Positions 14,204 to 22,104 of a stretch of 31,723 bases of DNA are shown here, piece after piece. Position numbers and translations under genes: made by a program. Location: positions 1 to 31,723 of the forward strand of contig NZ_CAKRXI010000037.1 of NCBI RefSeq assembly GCF_934424005.1, in the 5' to 3' direction. Numbering within the stretch: the stretch's first letter is position 1; each line of letters begins with the position of its first letter. Below the pieces are notes generated by a model. It worked only from the letters and a program-made list of their open reading frames with translations. It had not been told where the DNA came from and ran no database searches. The stretch comes from an uncultured Blautia sp. GTDB lineage: Bacteria > Bacillota > Clostridia > Lachnospirales > Lachnospiraceae.

Positions 14204-15055
14204 ATGTTAAAAGTATGGATTGCAGGTGCCGGCGGACAGATTGGACGCGCCCTGAATGATGTGCTTGATCCAATGCAAATTGAAGCACTGAACACAGATC
14301 TTGATGAACTGGACATTACAGATACTGATGAAGTCATCAATTTCGGTACAGTCAACCGCCCGGATGTCATCATCAACTGTACTGGTATCACAGACACCGA
14401 TGAGTGTGAAGCGAACCCGGAACATGCGTACCGTGTCAATGCCCTCGGTGCAAGAAACTTAAGTATCGTTGCTCGTAAATGTGGATCTAAGATCGTGCAG
14501 CTTTCTACAGATGATGTTTTTGACGGACAGAGCAAGAAACCGTATACAGAGTTTGATGATACCAATCCGCTGACAGTATATGGCAGATCCAAAAGAGCCG
14601 GAGAAAACTATGTCAAAGAATTTACGCACAAGCATTTTGTTATCCGAAGTAACTGGGTGTACGGACATGGTGGACACAACTTTGTAAACCGCGTGCTGGC
14701 AGCGGCAGAAGCAGGAAACGGACTTTCTGTTGCATCCGATCAGTTTGGTTCTCCGACCAGTGCAAAAGACCTGGCAAAGATGATCATGTATCTGATCAGC
14801 ACCAACGAATATGGAACCTACCATGTAACATGCAGAGGCGTATGCAGCCGCTACGAATTTGCACAGGAAATCTTAAAACTTGCAGGTAAGGATATAGAGC
14901 TGAGAGCTGTTCCGACAGAGCAGTCAGACCTTTCCGCAGTCAGACCACCGTACGCGGTTCTGGATAATTTTATCCTTCGTATCATTGAAGTGTATGATAT
15001 GCCGGACTGGAAAGAATCACTGAAAGAGTACATGGATGAAAGAACGGAGGATTGA
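14204..15055 (+). CDS. rmlD: dTDP-4-dehydrorhamnose reductase-like protein
   Basis: 283 residues, the usual RmlD length. It reduces dTDP-4-keto-L-rhamnose to dTDP-L-rhamnose for cell-surface polysaccharide. The N-terminal NAD(P) site is WIAGAGGQIG. Family motifs include VIINCTGITDTDECE, QLSTDDVFDG and the catalytic YGRSK (Tyr and Lys). Later stretches are FVIRSNWVYG and GTYHVTCRG. GAGGAGG (14189-14195) and the leader hairpin place the start at 14204; the frame is open further upstream but runs through the promoter. No rmlA, rmlB or rmlC lies nearby, so the other steps must be encoded elsewhere, or the protein is a related sugar-nucleotide reductase. The stop is one base before the next start, so the two genes form a pair. 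Confidence 0.85.
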   Translation: MLKVWIAGAGGQIGRALNDVLDPMQIEALNTDLDELDITDTDEVINFGTVNRPDVIINCTGITDTDECEANPEHAYRVNALGARNLSIVARKCGSKIVQLSTDDVFDGQSKKPYTEFDDTNPLTVYGRSKRAGENYVKEFTHKHFVIRSNWVYGHGGHNFVNRVLAAAEAGNGLSVASDQFGSPTSAKDLAKMIMYLISTNEYGTYHVTCRGVCSRYEFAQEILKLAGKDIELRAVPTEQSDLSAVRPPYAVLDNFILRIIEVYDMPDWKESLKEYMDERTED

Positions 15056-15056
15056 T

Positions 15057-16355
15057 ATGAAAGAAAAAAACGTAAAAGCAAAAGCTCCGAATAAAAAAGT
15101 TCTCGGACTGACTACAAAGATTTTTATTGCACTGCTCGCTGGTGCAATTCTGGGTATTGTACTTTGTTATCTGGTTCCGGACAGCAGCTTTAAGAAAGAT
15201 GTCATTGTTGAGGGCATTCTGTATGTCATCGGACAGGGATTTATCCGTCTGATGAAGATGCTGGTCGTACCATTGGTATTCTGCTCTTTGGTCTGCGGAA
15301 GTATGGCGATCGGAGATACCAAGAAGCTCGGAACCGTAGGTGTGAGAACTCTGGCATTTTACCTTGCAACAACTGCACTGGCAGTTTGCGTTGCACTTGG
15401 TGTCGGAAATCTGATCAATCCTGGTGTCGGACTTGACATGAGCGCAATCCAGAGTTCCGCGGCATCCGTGGAAACCATGGAAGCAACGTCACTCACTGAC
15501 ACGATCCTCAATATCATTCCGGACAACCCGATCAATTCTCTGGCGAGTGGAAGTATGCTTCAGGTTATCGTATTCGCCCTGATCGTAGGTGTGATCCTTG
15601 CGAAGATGGGAGAGCGTGCAGAGACCGTAGCAAACTTCTTCAGCCAGTTTAATGACATTATGATGGAAATGACTATGATGATCATGAGCCTTGCCCCGAT
15701 CGGCGTTTTCTGTCTGATCAGCCGTACCTTTGCAAATATCGGTTTCAGTGCATTTATTCCGCTGGCGAAGTATATGATCGGTGTACTGCTTGCCCTGGCA
15801 ATCCAGTGTTTCGGTGTATACCAGATCCTGCTCAAGATCTTTACCGGTTTGAATCCGATTCGTTTTATCAAGAAATTTTTCCCGGTTATGGCATTCGCAT
15901 TCTCAACTGCTACATCCAATGCGACCATTCCGATGTCTATTGATACCCTTTCCAAGAAGGTTGGTGTATCCAAGAAGATTTCTTCCTTCACGATTCCGCT
16001 TGGTGCGACCATCAACATGGATGGTACTTCCATCATGCAGGGCGTGGCTGTTGTTTTTGCGGCGCAGGCATTTGGTATCCACTTAACCCCGATGGATTAT
16101 GTAACGGTTATCGGAACAGCAACACTTGCTTCCGTAGGTACTGCCGGTGTACCGAGTGTTGGTCTTGTAACCCTGACGATGGTATTCAACTCTGTAGGAC
16201 TTCCGGTTGAGGCAATTGGTCTTATCATGGGTATCGACCGTATCCTGGATATGACAAGAACAGCAGTCAACATCACCGGTGACGCTGTCTGCACAACGAT
16301 CGTTGCACATCAGAACGGCGCTCTGGATAAGAAGGTCTTTAACGAAACAGAATAA
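15057..16355 (+). CDS. Dicarboxylate/amino acid:cation symporter (DAACS family, GltP-like)
   Basis: 432 residues from ATG 15057, set by ACGGAGG (15044-15050). It is a membrane protein with about eight helices plus two re-entrant loops. Family motifs are clear: serine-rich hairpin FSTATSNATIPMS, the cation/substrate stretch GATINMDGTSIMQG, and the second hairpin TATLASVGTAGVPSVGLVT. The last helix has MGIDRILDMTRTAVNITGDAV, where Arg and Asp set substrate choice in glutamate, aspartate and serine/threonine carriers. Predicted uptake of an acidic or small neutral amino acid or dicarboxylate with Na+ or H+. The position directly after rmlD gives no functional hint. A strong terminator follows. 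Confidence 0.9.
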   Translation: MKEKNVKAKAPNKKVLGLTTKIFIALLAGAILGIVLCYLVPDSSFKKDVIVEGILYVIGQGFIRLMKMLVVPLVFCSLVCGSMAIGDTKKLGTVGVRTLAFYLATTALAVCVALGVGNLINPGVGLDMSAIQSSAASVETMEATSLTDTILNIIPDNPINSLASGSMLQVIVFALIVGVILAKMGERAETVANFFSQFNDIMMEMTMMIMSLAPIGVFCLISRTFANIGFSAFIPLAKYMIGVLLALAIQCFGVYQILLKIFTGLNPIRFIKKFFPVMAFAFSTATSNATIPMSIDTLSKKVGVSKKISSFTIPLGATINMDGTSIMQGVAVVFAAQAFGIHLTPMDYVTVIGTATLASVGTAGVPSVGLVTLTMVFNSVGLPVEAIGLIMGIDRILDMTRTAVNITGDAVCTTIVAHQNGALDKKVFNETE

Positions 16356-16371
16356 AAGCAGAGTGATCTGT

Positions 16372-16407
16372 AAAAAACGACTGTACATGATGTATGGTCG
16401 TTTTTTT
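16372..16407 (+). terminator. Strong intrinsic terminator after the symporter gene
   Basis: AAAAAACGAC (16372-16381) pairs with GTCGTTTTTT (16397-16406), with an inner TACAT/ATGTA stem and a run of seven T. Its T run is shared with the left end of repeat element E2. Confidence 0.85.
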
Positions 16408-16598
16408 ATGTAATAGGAAATTACTCCGTAATGTTCCTATTACATAAAAACGCTCCGCGAGGATGCGACCAGATGCCTGAGGAATATGTCTGCTGAAGCA
16501 GACTGCATCTGGCGCGCAAAGCGTAACAAGTCCCTCAAGCTTGAGGGATTCAGGGAGTTTGAAGAGGACTTGTCCGCTTTGTTCTGTAATACATAAAA
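16404..16598. repeat. Structured repeat element E2 (195 bp)
   Basis: Best-preserved copy. TTTTATGTA (16404-16412) pairs with TACATAAAA (16590-16598) at the ends. The left part is a near-perfect 22-bp hairpin: TTTTTATGTAATAGGAA (16403-16419) with its exact complement at 16434-16450 around ATTAC and GTAAT. The central hairpin has CCAGATGC (16469-16476) with GCATCTGG (16505-16512), an 11-nt one-sided loop (16477-16487, ending GGAATAT) and inner stem GTCTGC with GCAGAC. The right hairpin has ACAAGTCC (16526-16533) with GGACTTGT (16566-16573), enclosing the palindrome TCCCTCAAGCTTGAGGGA. The minus strand is open for about 109 codons but lacks other signs of coding. It sits between a terminator and the next promoter. 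Confidence 0.75.
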
Positions 16599-16602
16599 CC
16601 GG

Positions 16603-16632
16603 TTGCATTCGCCATATGGCTTCGGCTATAAT
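16603..16632 (+). promoter_or_regulatory. Promoter of the ABC-F gene
   Basis: TTGCAT (16603-16608), 18-bp spacer, perfect TATAAT (16627-16632), 78 bp before the start. A small hairpin (TTGCA/TGCAA, 16647-16660) lies in the leader. Confidence 0.65.
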
Positions 16633-16710
16633 ACGAGATATCAGGATTGCAGAAGTGCAAATACGCACAGCAGTCCGTATAGATCAGTTAAATGAAAGAG
16701 AGAATACTAT

Positions 16711-18267
16711 ATGAGTATATTAAATGTAGAACATCTGACCCATGGCTTTGGTGACAGAGCAATCTTCTCAGATGTTTCTTTTCGCCTTCTTAAGGGAGAA
16801 CATATCGGACTTGTTGGCGCAAATGGTGAAGGTAAGTCCACGTTTATGAGTATCGTGACAGGAAAACTGATGCCGGACGAAGGTAAAGTAGAGTGGGCAA
16901 AAAATGTTCACGCAGGATACCTTGACCAGCATGCAGTCCTGGAGAAAGGAATGACGATCCAGGAAGTCCTGAAATCTGCATTTGATCCGCTGCTTCAGAA
17001 AGAACAGCGCATGAATGAAATCTGTGATCTTCTCGGAAGCGCAGATGAGGAAGAAATGAACGTGCTGATGGAAGAACTCGGCACAATTCAGGATGAACTT
17101 ACCCTGCATGATTTTTATGTTATTGATTCCAAGGTTGAAGAGGTTGCAAGAGCACTCGGACTTCTGGATCTGGGGCTTGACCGAGATGTTACAGACTTAA
17201 GCGGTGGTCAGAGAACAAAAGTCCTTCTTGGCAAGCTGCTTCTGGAGAAACCGGACATTCTTCTGCTGGACGAGCCGACCAACTATCTTGATGAAGAACA
17301 TATCGCATGGCTGAAGCGATATCTTCTGGATTATGAAAATGCATTTATCCTGATTTCTCATGATATTCCGTTCCTTAACGAAGTGGTAAACATCATTTAT
17401 CATATGGAAAATCAGGAACTGAACCGTTACGTAGGTGACTATGATCATTTCCAGGAAGTTTATGCAGTCAGGAAAGCACAGCTCGAGGCAGCTTACCGCC
17501 GTCAGCAGCAGGAAATCAGTGAACTGAAAGATTTCGTTGCAAGAAATAAAGCCCGCGTTTCTACAAGAAACATGGCAATGTCCAGACAGAAGAAACTGGA
17601 TAAGATGGATGTGATCGAGCTGGCAGCGGAAAAACCGAAGCCGGAATTCCATTTCCGTTATGGCAGAACACCGGGCAAGATGCTTTTTGAGACTCATGAC
17701 CTGGTGATCGGCTACGATGAGCCGCTTTCCAAACCACTGAACTTTACAATGGAACGTGGACAGAAGATTGCTCTTGTCGGAATAAATGGTATCGGAAAGA
17801 CAACACTTCTGAAAAGTATCCTCGGCCTGATTCCTTCACTTAAAGGTAACTGTGAACGTGGAGAAAATCTGCAGCTGGGATATTTTGAGCAGGAAGTAAA
17901 AGGGGATAACAAAACAACCTGTATTGAAGAACTGTGGCAGGAATTTCCTTCCTATACACAGTATGAGGTGCGTTCTGCACTGGCAAAATGCGGTCTGACC
18001 ACAAAACACATTGAGAGTCAGGTCCGCGTCCTGAGCGGTGGGGAGCAGGCGAAGGTACGTCTGTGCAAACTGGTCAACAGAGACACAAACGTACTGCTTC
18101 TGGATGAGCCGACCAATCATCTGGATGTCGATGCCAAGGAAGCCTTAAAGTGTGCACTCAAAGAATACAGAGGCAGTATCCTTTTGATCTGTCATGAGCC
18201 GGAATTCTACCAGGATGTAGTAAATGAAGTCTGGGATATGAGTAAATGGACTACGAAGGTATTCTAA
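16711..18267 (+). CDS. ABC-F family ribosome-associated ATPase
   Basis: 518 residues with two ABC domains and no membrane segment, typical of ABC-F translation factors that bind the ribosomal E site. The first domain has Walker A GANGEGKST, signature LSGGQRTKV and Walker B ILLLDEPTNYLDEEH. The second has Walker A GINGIGKTT, signature LSGGEQAKV and Walker B VLLLDEPTNHLDVD. The linker between them (about 235-310) is a charged coiled coil (AQLEAAYRRQQQEISELKD, then RNMAMSRQKKLDKM), the P-site tRNA interaction region. The length and this linker suggest a YbiT/YkpA-type housekeeping factor rather than an antibiotic resistance protein, which usually has a longer linker; this is not certain. The start is weakly supported by GAAAGAGAG. 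It is followed after 15 nt by a small membrane protein gene. Confidence 0.9.
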   Translation: MSILNVEHLTHGFGDRAIFSDVSFRLLKGEHIGLVGANGEGKSTFMSIVTGKLMPDEGKVEWAKNVHAGYLDQHAVLEKGMTIQEVLKSAFDPLLQKEQRMNEICDLLGSADEEEMNVLMEELGTIQDELTLHDFYVIDSKVEEVARALGLLDLGLDRDVTDLSGGQRTKVLLGKLLLEKPDILLLDEPTNYLDEEHIAWLKRYLLDYENAFILISHDIPFLNEVVNIIYHMENQELNRYVGDYDHFQEVYAVRKAQLEAAYRRQQQEISELKDFVARNKARVSTRNMAMSRQKKLDKMDVIELAAEKPKPEFHFRYGRTPGKMLFETHDLVIGYDEPLSKPLNFTMERGQKIALVGINGIGKTTLLKSILGLIPSLKGNCERGENLQLGYFEQEVKGDNKTTCIEELWQEFPSYTQYEVRSALAKCGLTTKHIESQVRVLSGGEQAKVRLCKLVNRDTNVLLLDEPTNHLDVDAKEALKCALKEYRGSILLICHEPEFYQDVVNEVWDMSKWTTKVF

Positions 18268-18282
18268 ATAACAGGAGGATTT

Positions 18283-18750
18283 ATGCAGAAAGAGTTAAAC
18301 CACAAGGTTCGTAAATGTTTCAACGAGGGGATATACAATGTTGCGCGCTATACAGAAATCGTACTTTCAATCATTATTTTGATTGTGATCGCGCTGGCTG
18401 GGATCCGCCTGATTTTTACGATCACAGAAATATCGATCATGGACATGGACATAGATTTCTTTACAACATTTCTTGCAAATGGTTTATCTTTGGTAGTCGG
18501 AGTTGAGTTTGTAAAGATGCTCTGCAGACATTCAGCACAGACAGTTGTTGAAGTATTGATGTTTGCAACAGCCCGACAGATGGTAGTGGAACATATGAAA
18601 CCATCACAGACACTGATCGGTGTGATCGCGATCGCAATCCTGTTTGCCATCAGAAAGTTTCTGATGACAGAGGATGACGATATGGCGCATGCTCCGGTCA
18701 AAAAGCATGCAGATATGAATAAAGATGAGAATGTAGATGAGAAAGAATAA
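18283..18750 (+). CDS. PsiE-like small integral membrane protein
   Basis: 155 residues with three or four membrane segments (about 24-47 VLSIIILIVIALAGIRLIF, 58-78 TTFLANGLSLVVGVEFVKML, 108-125 LIGVIAIAILFAI). Between the second and third is a conserved-looking amphipathic stretch with RHSAQTVVEVLMFATARQMV, which resembles PsiE, the phosphate-starvation-inducible family of unknown function. The C-terminus is a charged tail (DDDMAHAPVKKHADMNKDEN). AACAGGAGGA gives a good start 15 nt after the ABC-F gene, so the two are co-transcribed. The stop lies one base from the stop of the convergent CYTH gene. Family assignment moderate, function unknown. Confidence 0.65.
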   Translation: MQKELNHKVRKCFNEGIYNVARYTEIVLSIIILIVIALAGIRLIFTITEISIMDMDIDFFTTFLANGLSLVVGVEFVKMLCRHSAQTVVEVLMFATARQMVVEHMKPSQTLIGVIAIAILFAIRKFLMTEDDDMAHAPVKKHADMNKDENVDEKE

Positions 18751-18751
18751 A

Positions 18752-19207
18752 TTATCTCCTGCCCTTACTTAATGTACTGTTGTGATAATCAGAGGAGAAG
18801 GTCACATCACGGCCGAACCATGCCGGAGCGGTGTAAGCGTTGGCTGCATCCTCGGATGGGAATTCCACCTCTGCGAGCAGCAGTCCCTCGTAATCATTAT
18901 GAAAAACATCCAGCTCGATCGTAAGCCCGTCTTTTTCAGGAATCAGATAACGAGTTTTGGAGATAACAAGCCCATCTGCTTTGGGCTTAAGATGTTCATA
19001 GGCCTCCTGCGTCAGTGGAAGATTATATTCTTCTCTGGCCATGAGGCCTTTTGATTTGTATGTGAGAAAATATTCATCATCCTGTCTGCGGATACGTACG
19101 ACCGGGGAAGTACAGAGATATCCCTGCTCGATTCTGTGAAACGGATAATCAGAGAGATTTTTTGGAAGCTGTTCTTTTTCTATAAGATATTTTCTTTCGA
19201 TTTCCAT
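18752..19207 (-). CDS. CYTH-domain protein (triphosphate tunnel metalloenzyme)
   Basis: 151 residues, the usual size of small bacterial CYTH proteins. The N-terminal EIERKYL carries the defining E-x-E-x-K motif. Further tunnel residues follow on alternating strands: VVRIRRQDDEYFLTYKSKG, REEYNLPL, ISKTRYLIP, TIELDVFHNDYEGLLLAEVEFPS. Members hydrolyse tripolyphosphate or nucleoside triphosphates with a divalent metal. Some are adenylate cyclases, but the small bacterial ones are more often triphosphatases. AAAGGAG on the minus strand precedes the start by about 8 nt. It is transcribed towards the PsiE-like gene and away from the DJ-1 gene, with which it shares a short upstream region. Confidence 0.85.
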   Translation of the reverse strand: MEIERKYLIEKEQLPKNLSDYPFHRIEQGYLCTSPVVRIRRQDDEYFLTYKSKGLMAREEYNLPLTQEAYEHLKPKADGLVISKTRYLIPEKDGLTIELDVFHNDYEGLLLAEVEFPSEDAANAYTAPAWFGRDVTFSSDYHNSTLSKGRR

Positions 19208-19278
19208 CTTGGGGACTCCTTTTTTGAGAAAAATGATTTATTATTTTGTGGATTAGTATATCTCTTTTGGGACGGAAA

Positions 19279-19287
19279 TGCTATACT
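19279..19287 (+). promoter_or_regulatory. Extended -10 promoter of the DJ-1 gene
   Basis: TGCTATACT (19279-19287) is an extended -10 box without a good -35, about 48 bp before the start codon. It lies in the 127-bp space between the divergent CYTH and DJ-1 genes. Confidence 0.45.
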
Positions 19288-19334
19288 GAATGACAGAAGG
19301 ATGGCTCAAAAATGTTATTTATAAGGAGGTTTTT

Positions 19335-19892
19335 ATGAATAAAAAAGTATATATTTTTCTGGCAGATGGATTTGAAGATATTGAAGGTCTGACCGTGGTG
19401 GATCTGATGCGACGTGCAGACATTGATATAAAAACAGTTTCGATCAAGAAATTAAAAGAGATCACAACCTCACATGGAATCACCATGCTGACGGACCTTA
19501 CATTTGCAGAAACAGATTTCACGGATGCGGATATGCTGGTACTTCCGGGAGGAATGCCGGGAACAAAATATCTGAATGAATATCAGCCGCTTCGTGACCT
19601 GCTCGCAGACTTTTACAAAAAGGGCGGTAAAGTAGCTGCTATCTGTGCTGCACCGACCGTGCTGGCATCTCTTGGTTTTCTTGAAAAACGTAAAGCAACT
19701 GCATATCCATCCTGCATGGAGGGCCTTGCAGGTGCAGAGCGTTCACTGGAGAGCGTTGTTGTAGATGGTAATGTGACAACCAGCAGAGGACTTGGAACGG
19801 CAGTAGATTTCGCACTTAGCCTGATCGGACAGCTTCTGGGAGAAAAAAAGGCAGATGAAATTGCCGAATCTGTGGTTTATAGCCGAAAATAA
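19335..19892 (+). CDS. DJ-1/PfpI family protein
   Basis: 185 residues, the normal size. The typical DJ-1 start KKVYIFLADGFEDIEGLTVVDLMRRADI contains the conserved Glu before the nucleophile elbow. The nucleophilic Cys lies in AAICAAPTVLASLG. LVLPGGMPG, TTSRGLGTAVDFALSLI and the C-terminal helix match the DJ-1 subgroup (YajL-like) rather than PfpI proteases. Proposed roles in the family are redox-stress protection and methylglyoxal or glyoxal handling; the exact activity is debated. AAGGAGG (19323-19329) fixes the start at 19335, which trims 15 residues from the longest open frame. Monocistronic. Confidence 0.88.
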   Translation: MNKKVYIFLADGFEDIEGLTVVDLMRRADIDIKTVSIKKLKEITTSHGITMLTDLTFAETDFTDADMLVLPGGMPGTKYLNEYQPLRDLLADFYKKGGKVAAICAAPTVLASLGFLEKRKATAYPSCMEGLAGAERSLESVVVDGNVTTSRGLGTAVDFALSLIGQLLGEKKADEIAESVVYSRK

Positions 19893-19943
19893 AGGAAAAA
19901 CAGGGCTTTTTCATAAAAAATACTGGTGTTTTTAAAAACGTTG

Positions 19944-19952
19944 TGCTATACT
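19944..19952 (+). promoter_or_regulatory. Extended -10 promoter of tig
   Basis: TGCTATACT (19944-19952) repeats the exact extended -10 sequence found before the DJ-1 gene. The -35 region (TGGTGT near 19924) is weak. Transcription from about 19959 gives a 150-nt leader. Confidence 0.5.
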
Positions 19953-19989
19953 ACGATAATGACTGTAATTGTATCTCTTAATAAGAAGA

Positions 19990-20090
19990 TACAGGGCCTG
20001 GACTATAGGAAACAGGCGCAGGGATAAAGATTATAGGTAGAATATAAGTAACTGGATCAGTTACGATTATAGGAAGTCTAACCTGAAAAT
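19990..20090 (+). promoter_or_regulatory. Long tig leader with three GAYTATAGG copies and a hairpin
   Basis: In the 216-bp gap before tig, GACTATAGG (20001-20009), GATTATAGG (20029-20037) and GATTATAGG (20065-20073) occur on the plus strand. GTAACTG (20048-20054) pairs perfectly with CAGTTAC (20058-20064). GTATCT and AGATAC around 19973-19992 form another hairpin. No CIRCE or CtsR-type box is visible. The leader may carry a regulatory RNA structure, but I do not recognise a known class. Confidence 0.4.
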
Positions 20091-20108
20091 TAAGGAGGAA
20101 CAGGAAAC

Positions 20109-21395
20109 ATGAGTTTACAGGTGGAAAAACTGGAAAAAAACATGGCGAAACTGACAATCGAGGTTTCTGCTGAAGATTTAGAGAAAGCTATGCAGGCTGC
20201 ATATCAGAAAGCAAAAGGAAGAATCACTCTTCCTGGATTCCGTAAAGGCAAAGCTCCAAGAAAAATGATCGAGCAGATGTACGGCAAGGGAATCTTCCTT
20301 GAAGACGCTGCAAACGCTTTGATTCCGGAACATTACAGCAAAGCACTGGAAGAATGCGACCTTGAGATCGTATCCCAGCCGGAGATCGATGTAACACAGG
20401 CTGAGCCAGGAAAAGCTTTCATCTTCACAGCAGAAGTTGCTGTTAAACCGGAAGTTACTCTTGGTGAGTACAAAGGTGTAGAAGTTCCGAAGTCTGAAAC
20501 AGAAGTAACAGACGAAGACGTTGAAGCTGAACTGAAGAAAGAACAGGAGAAAAACTCCAGAACAGTTACAGTAGAAGACCGTGGAGCAGAAAACGGTGAT
20601 ATCACAACAATCGATTTCGAAGGATTTGTTGATGGTGAAGCTTTTGAAGGCGGAAAAGGAACAGACTACCCGCTGACACTTGGTTCCGGATCTTTCATTC
20701 CAGGATTCGAAGATCAGCTGGTTGGTGCTAAAGCCGGAGATCACGTAGAAGTAAAAGTTACATTCCCGGAAGAATACCAGGCAAAAGAGCTGGCTGGCAA
20801 AGAAGCTGTATTCCAGTGTGACGTTAAGAAAGTAGAAGCAAAAGAACTTCCAGAACTGGATGACGATTTTGCACAGGATGCTTCTGAGTTTGATACTCTT
20901 GCAGAGTACAAAGAAGACATCAAGAAGAACCTGACAGAAAAGAAAGAAAAAGAAGCACGTGCTGCAAAAGAAAATGCAGCTGTAGATAAAGCAATCGAAA
21001 ACGCTCAGATGGAAATCCCGGATGCTATGCTGAATACACAGGTTCGTCAGATGCTGGATGATTTCTCCAGAAGAATGCAGTCCCAGGGACTTACTATGGA
21101 ACAGTACTTCCAGTTCACAGGAATGACTCTTGAGAAAATGCAGGAAGAAATGAAACCGCAGGCTCTGAAGAGAATCCAGACAAGACTTGTTCTTGAAAAG
21201 ATTGCAGAAGTTGAAAACATTCAGCCAACAGATGAAGAAGTTGAAGAAGAATTCAAGAAAATGGCTGATGCATACAAGATGGAAGTGGAGAAGATCAAAG
21301 AACTGCTTGGTGACCGCGAGTTAGAGCAGATGAAGAAAGATATGGCTGTACAGAAAGCCGTAACTCTCGTTGCTGACGAAGCAAAGGAAGCCTAA
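20109..21395 (+). CDS. tig: Trigger factor
   Basis: 428 residues. It is the ribosome-bound chaperone that meets nascent chains at the exit tunnel. The N-terminal domain (about 1-115) contains the ribosome-docking GFRKGKAPR (the family G-F-R-x-G-x-x-P signature). The FKBP-type peptidyl-prolyl isomerase domain (about 150-240) shows ENGDITTIDFEGFVDG, GSGSFIPGFEDQLVGAKAG and VTFPEEY. The C-terminal helical arms (about 245-428) are highly charged. AAGGAGGAA precedes the start. Codon use is strongly biased, as in highly expressed genes. It has its own long leader. clpP follows after 53 nt, the usual tig-clpP-clpX order in Firmicutes, linking folding and degradation. Confidence 0.97.
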   Translation: MSLQVEKLEKNMAKLTIEVSAEDLEKAMQAAYQKAKGRITLPGFRKGKAPRKMIEQMYGKGIFLEDAANALIPEHYSKALEECDLEIVSQPEIDVTQAEPGKAFIFTAEVAVKPEVTLGEYKGVEVPKSETEVTDEDVEAELKKEQEKNSRTVTVEDRGAENGDITTIDFEGFVDGEAFEGGKGTDYPLTLGSGSFIPGFEDQLVGAKAGDHVEVKVTFPEEYQAKELAGKEAVFQCDVKKVEAKELPELDDDFAQDASEFDTLAEYKEDIKKNLTEKKEKEARAAKENAAVDKAIENAQMEIPDAMLNTQVRQMLDDFSRRMQSQGLTMEQYFQFTGMTLEKMQEEMKPQALKRIQTRLVLEKIAEVENIQPTDEEVEEEFKKMADAYKMEVEKIKELLGDRELEQMKKDMAVQKAVTLVADEAKEA

Positions 21396-21448
21396 GTAAG
21401 CGTTCGTTCTGAATTACCACTGGAATCGACGAATGGAGGCATTTATAT

Positions 21449-22030
21449 ATGAGTTTAGTACCATATGTCATTGAACAGACAAGCAGAGGAGAAAGAAGCT
21501 ATGACATTTACTCCCGCCTTCTGAAAGACCGTATTATCTTTCTTGGAGAAGAGGTAAATGATGTAAGCGCCAGCGTTATCGTGGCACAGCTTCTGTTCCT
21601 GGAAGCAGAGGATCCGAGCAAGGATATCCAGCTGTATATCAACAGCCCGGGAGGATCTGTAACTGCTGGTATGGCTATTTACGATACCATGAAATATATC
21701 AAGTGTGACGTTTCCACAATCTGTCTCGGAATGGCAGCCAGCATGGGTGCTTTTCTTCTGGCAGGCGGAACCAAGGGAAAGAGATTTGCCCTGCCGCACT
21801 CTACCATCATGATTCATCAGCCGTCAGGCGGTGCCCAGGGTCAGGCAACTGAGATCCAGATCGTAGCAGATCACATTGCCCAGACCAAACGGACATTGAA
21901 TGAAATTCTGGCAGAGAACACTGGCCAGCCTTATGAAGTAGTGGAAAAAGACACAGACCGCGATAATTATATGACTGCTGAAGAAGCAAAGGCATACGGA
22001 CTGATCGATGGTGTTGTCGAGCATAAATAA
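21449..22030 (+). CDS. clpP: ATP-dependent Clp protease proteolytic subunit
   Basis: 193 residues. The serine protease subunit assembles into a tetradecameric barrel with ClpX or other Clp ATPases. The catalytic triad is complete: S98 (GMAASMGAF), H123 (MIHQPSGG) and D172 (DTDRDNYM). The oxyanion glycines are in YINSPGGSV. The N-terminal [23 protein letters not shown] matches the axial-loop and handle region that binds the ATPase IGF loops. GGAGG about 9 nt upstream supports the start. It lies between tig and clpX; the terminator at 22041-22068 separates it partly from clpX. No CtsR box is seen. Confidence 0.97.
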   Translation: MSLVPYVIEQTSRGERSYDIYSRLLKDRIIFLGEEVNDVSASVIVAQLLFLEAEDPSKDIQLYINSPGGSVTAGMAIYDTMKYIKCDVSTICLGMAASMGAFLLAGGTKGKRFALPHSTIMIHQPSGGAQGQATEIQIVADHIAQTKRTLNEILAENTGQPYEVVEKDTDRDNYMTAEEAKAYGLIDGVVEHK

Positions 22031-22040
22031 AGCAGACAGA

Positions 22041-22068
22041 AGGAACCTCTTTTCAGGGGGTTCCTTTT
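22041..22068 (+). terminator. Terminator between clpP and clpX
   Basis: AGGAACC (22041-22047) pairs with GGTTCCT (22059-22065) followed by four T in all. The short T run suggests partial termination, so clpX and the genes after it may be fed by read-through, as no clear promoter is seen between 22069 and 22104. Confidence 0.65.
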
Positions 22069-22104
22069 GTGCCATATCAAACTGAAAGGAAACGAGAACT
22101 ATTT

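Noticed and set aside
16339..16668. Minus-strand frame of 109 codons over E2 (and 63 codons over E1)
   Set aside because: The similarity of the two products simply reflects the shared repeat; hairpins explain the sequence, and the frame runs into the symporter gene and the ABC-F promoter.
16711..18267. Antibiotic-resistance ABC-F protein
   Set aside because: The inter-domain linker is of ordinary housekeeping length, and no leader peptide or attenuator typical of resistance genes is clear.
19893..20108. T-box or CIRCE element before tig
   Set aside because: No T-box core sequence and no CIRCE inverted repeat could be found; only the repeated GAYTATAGG and small hairpins.
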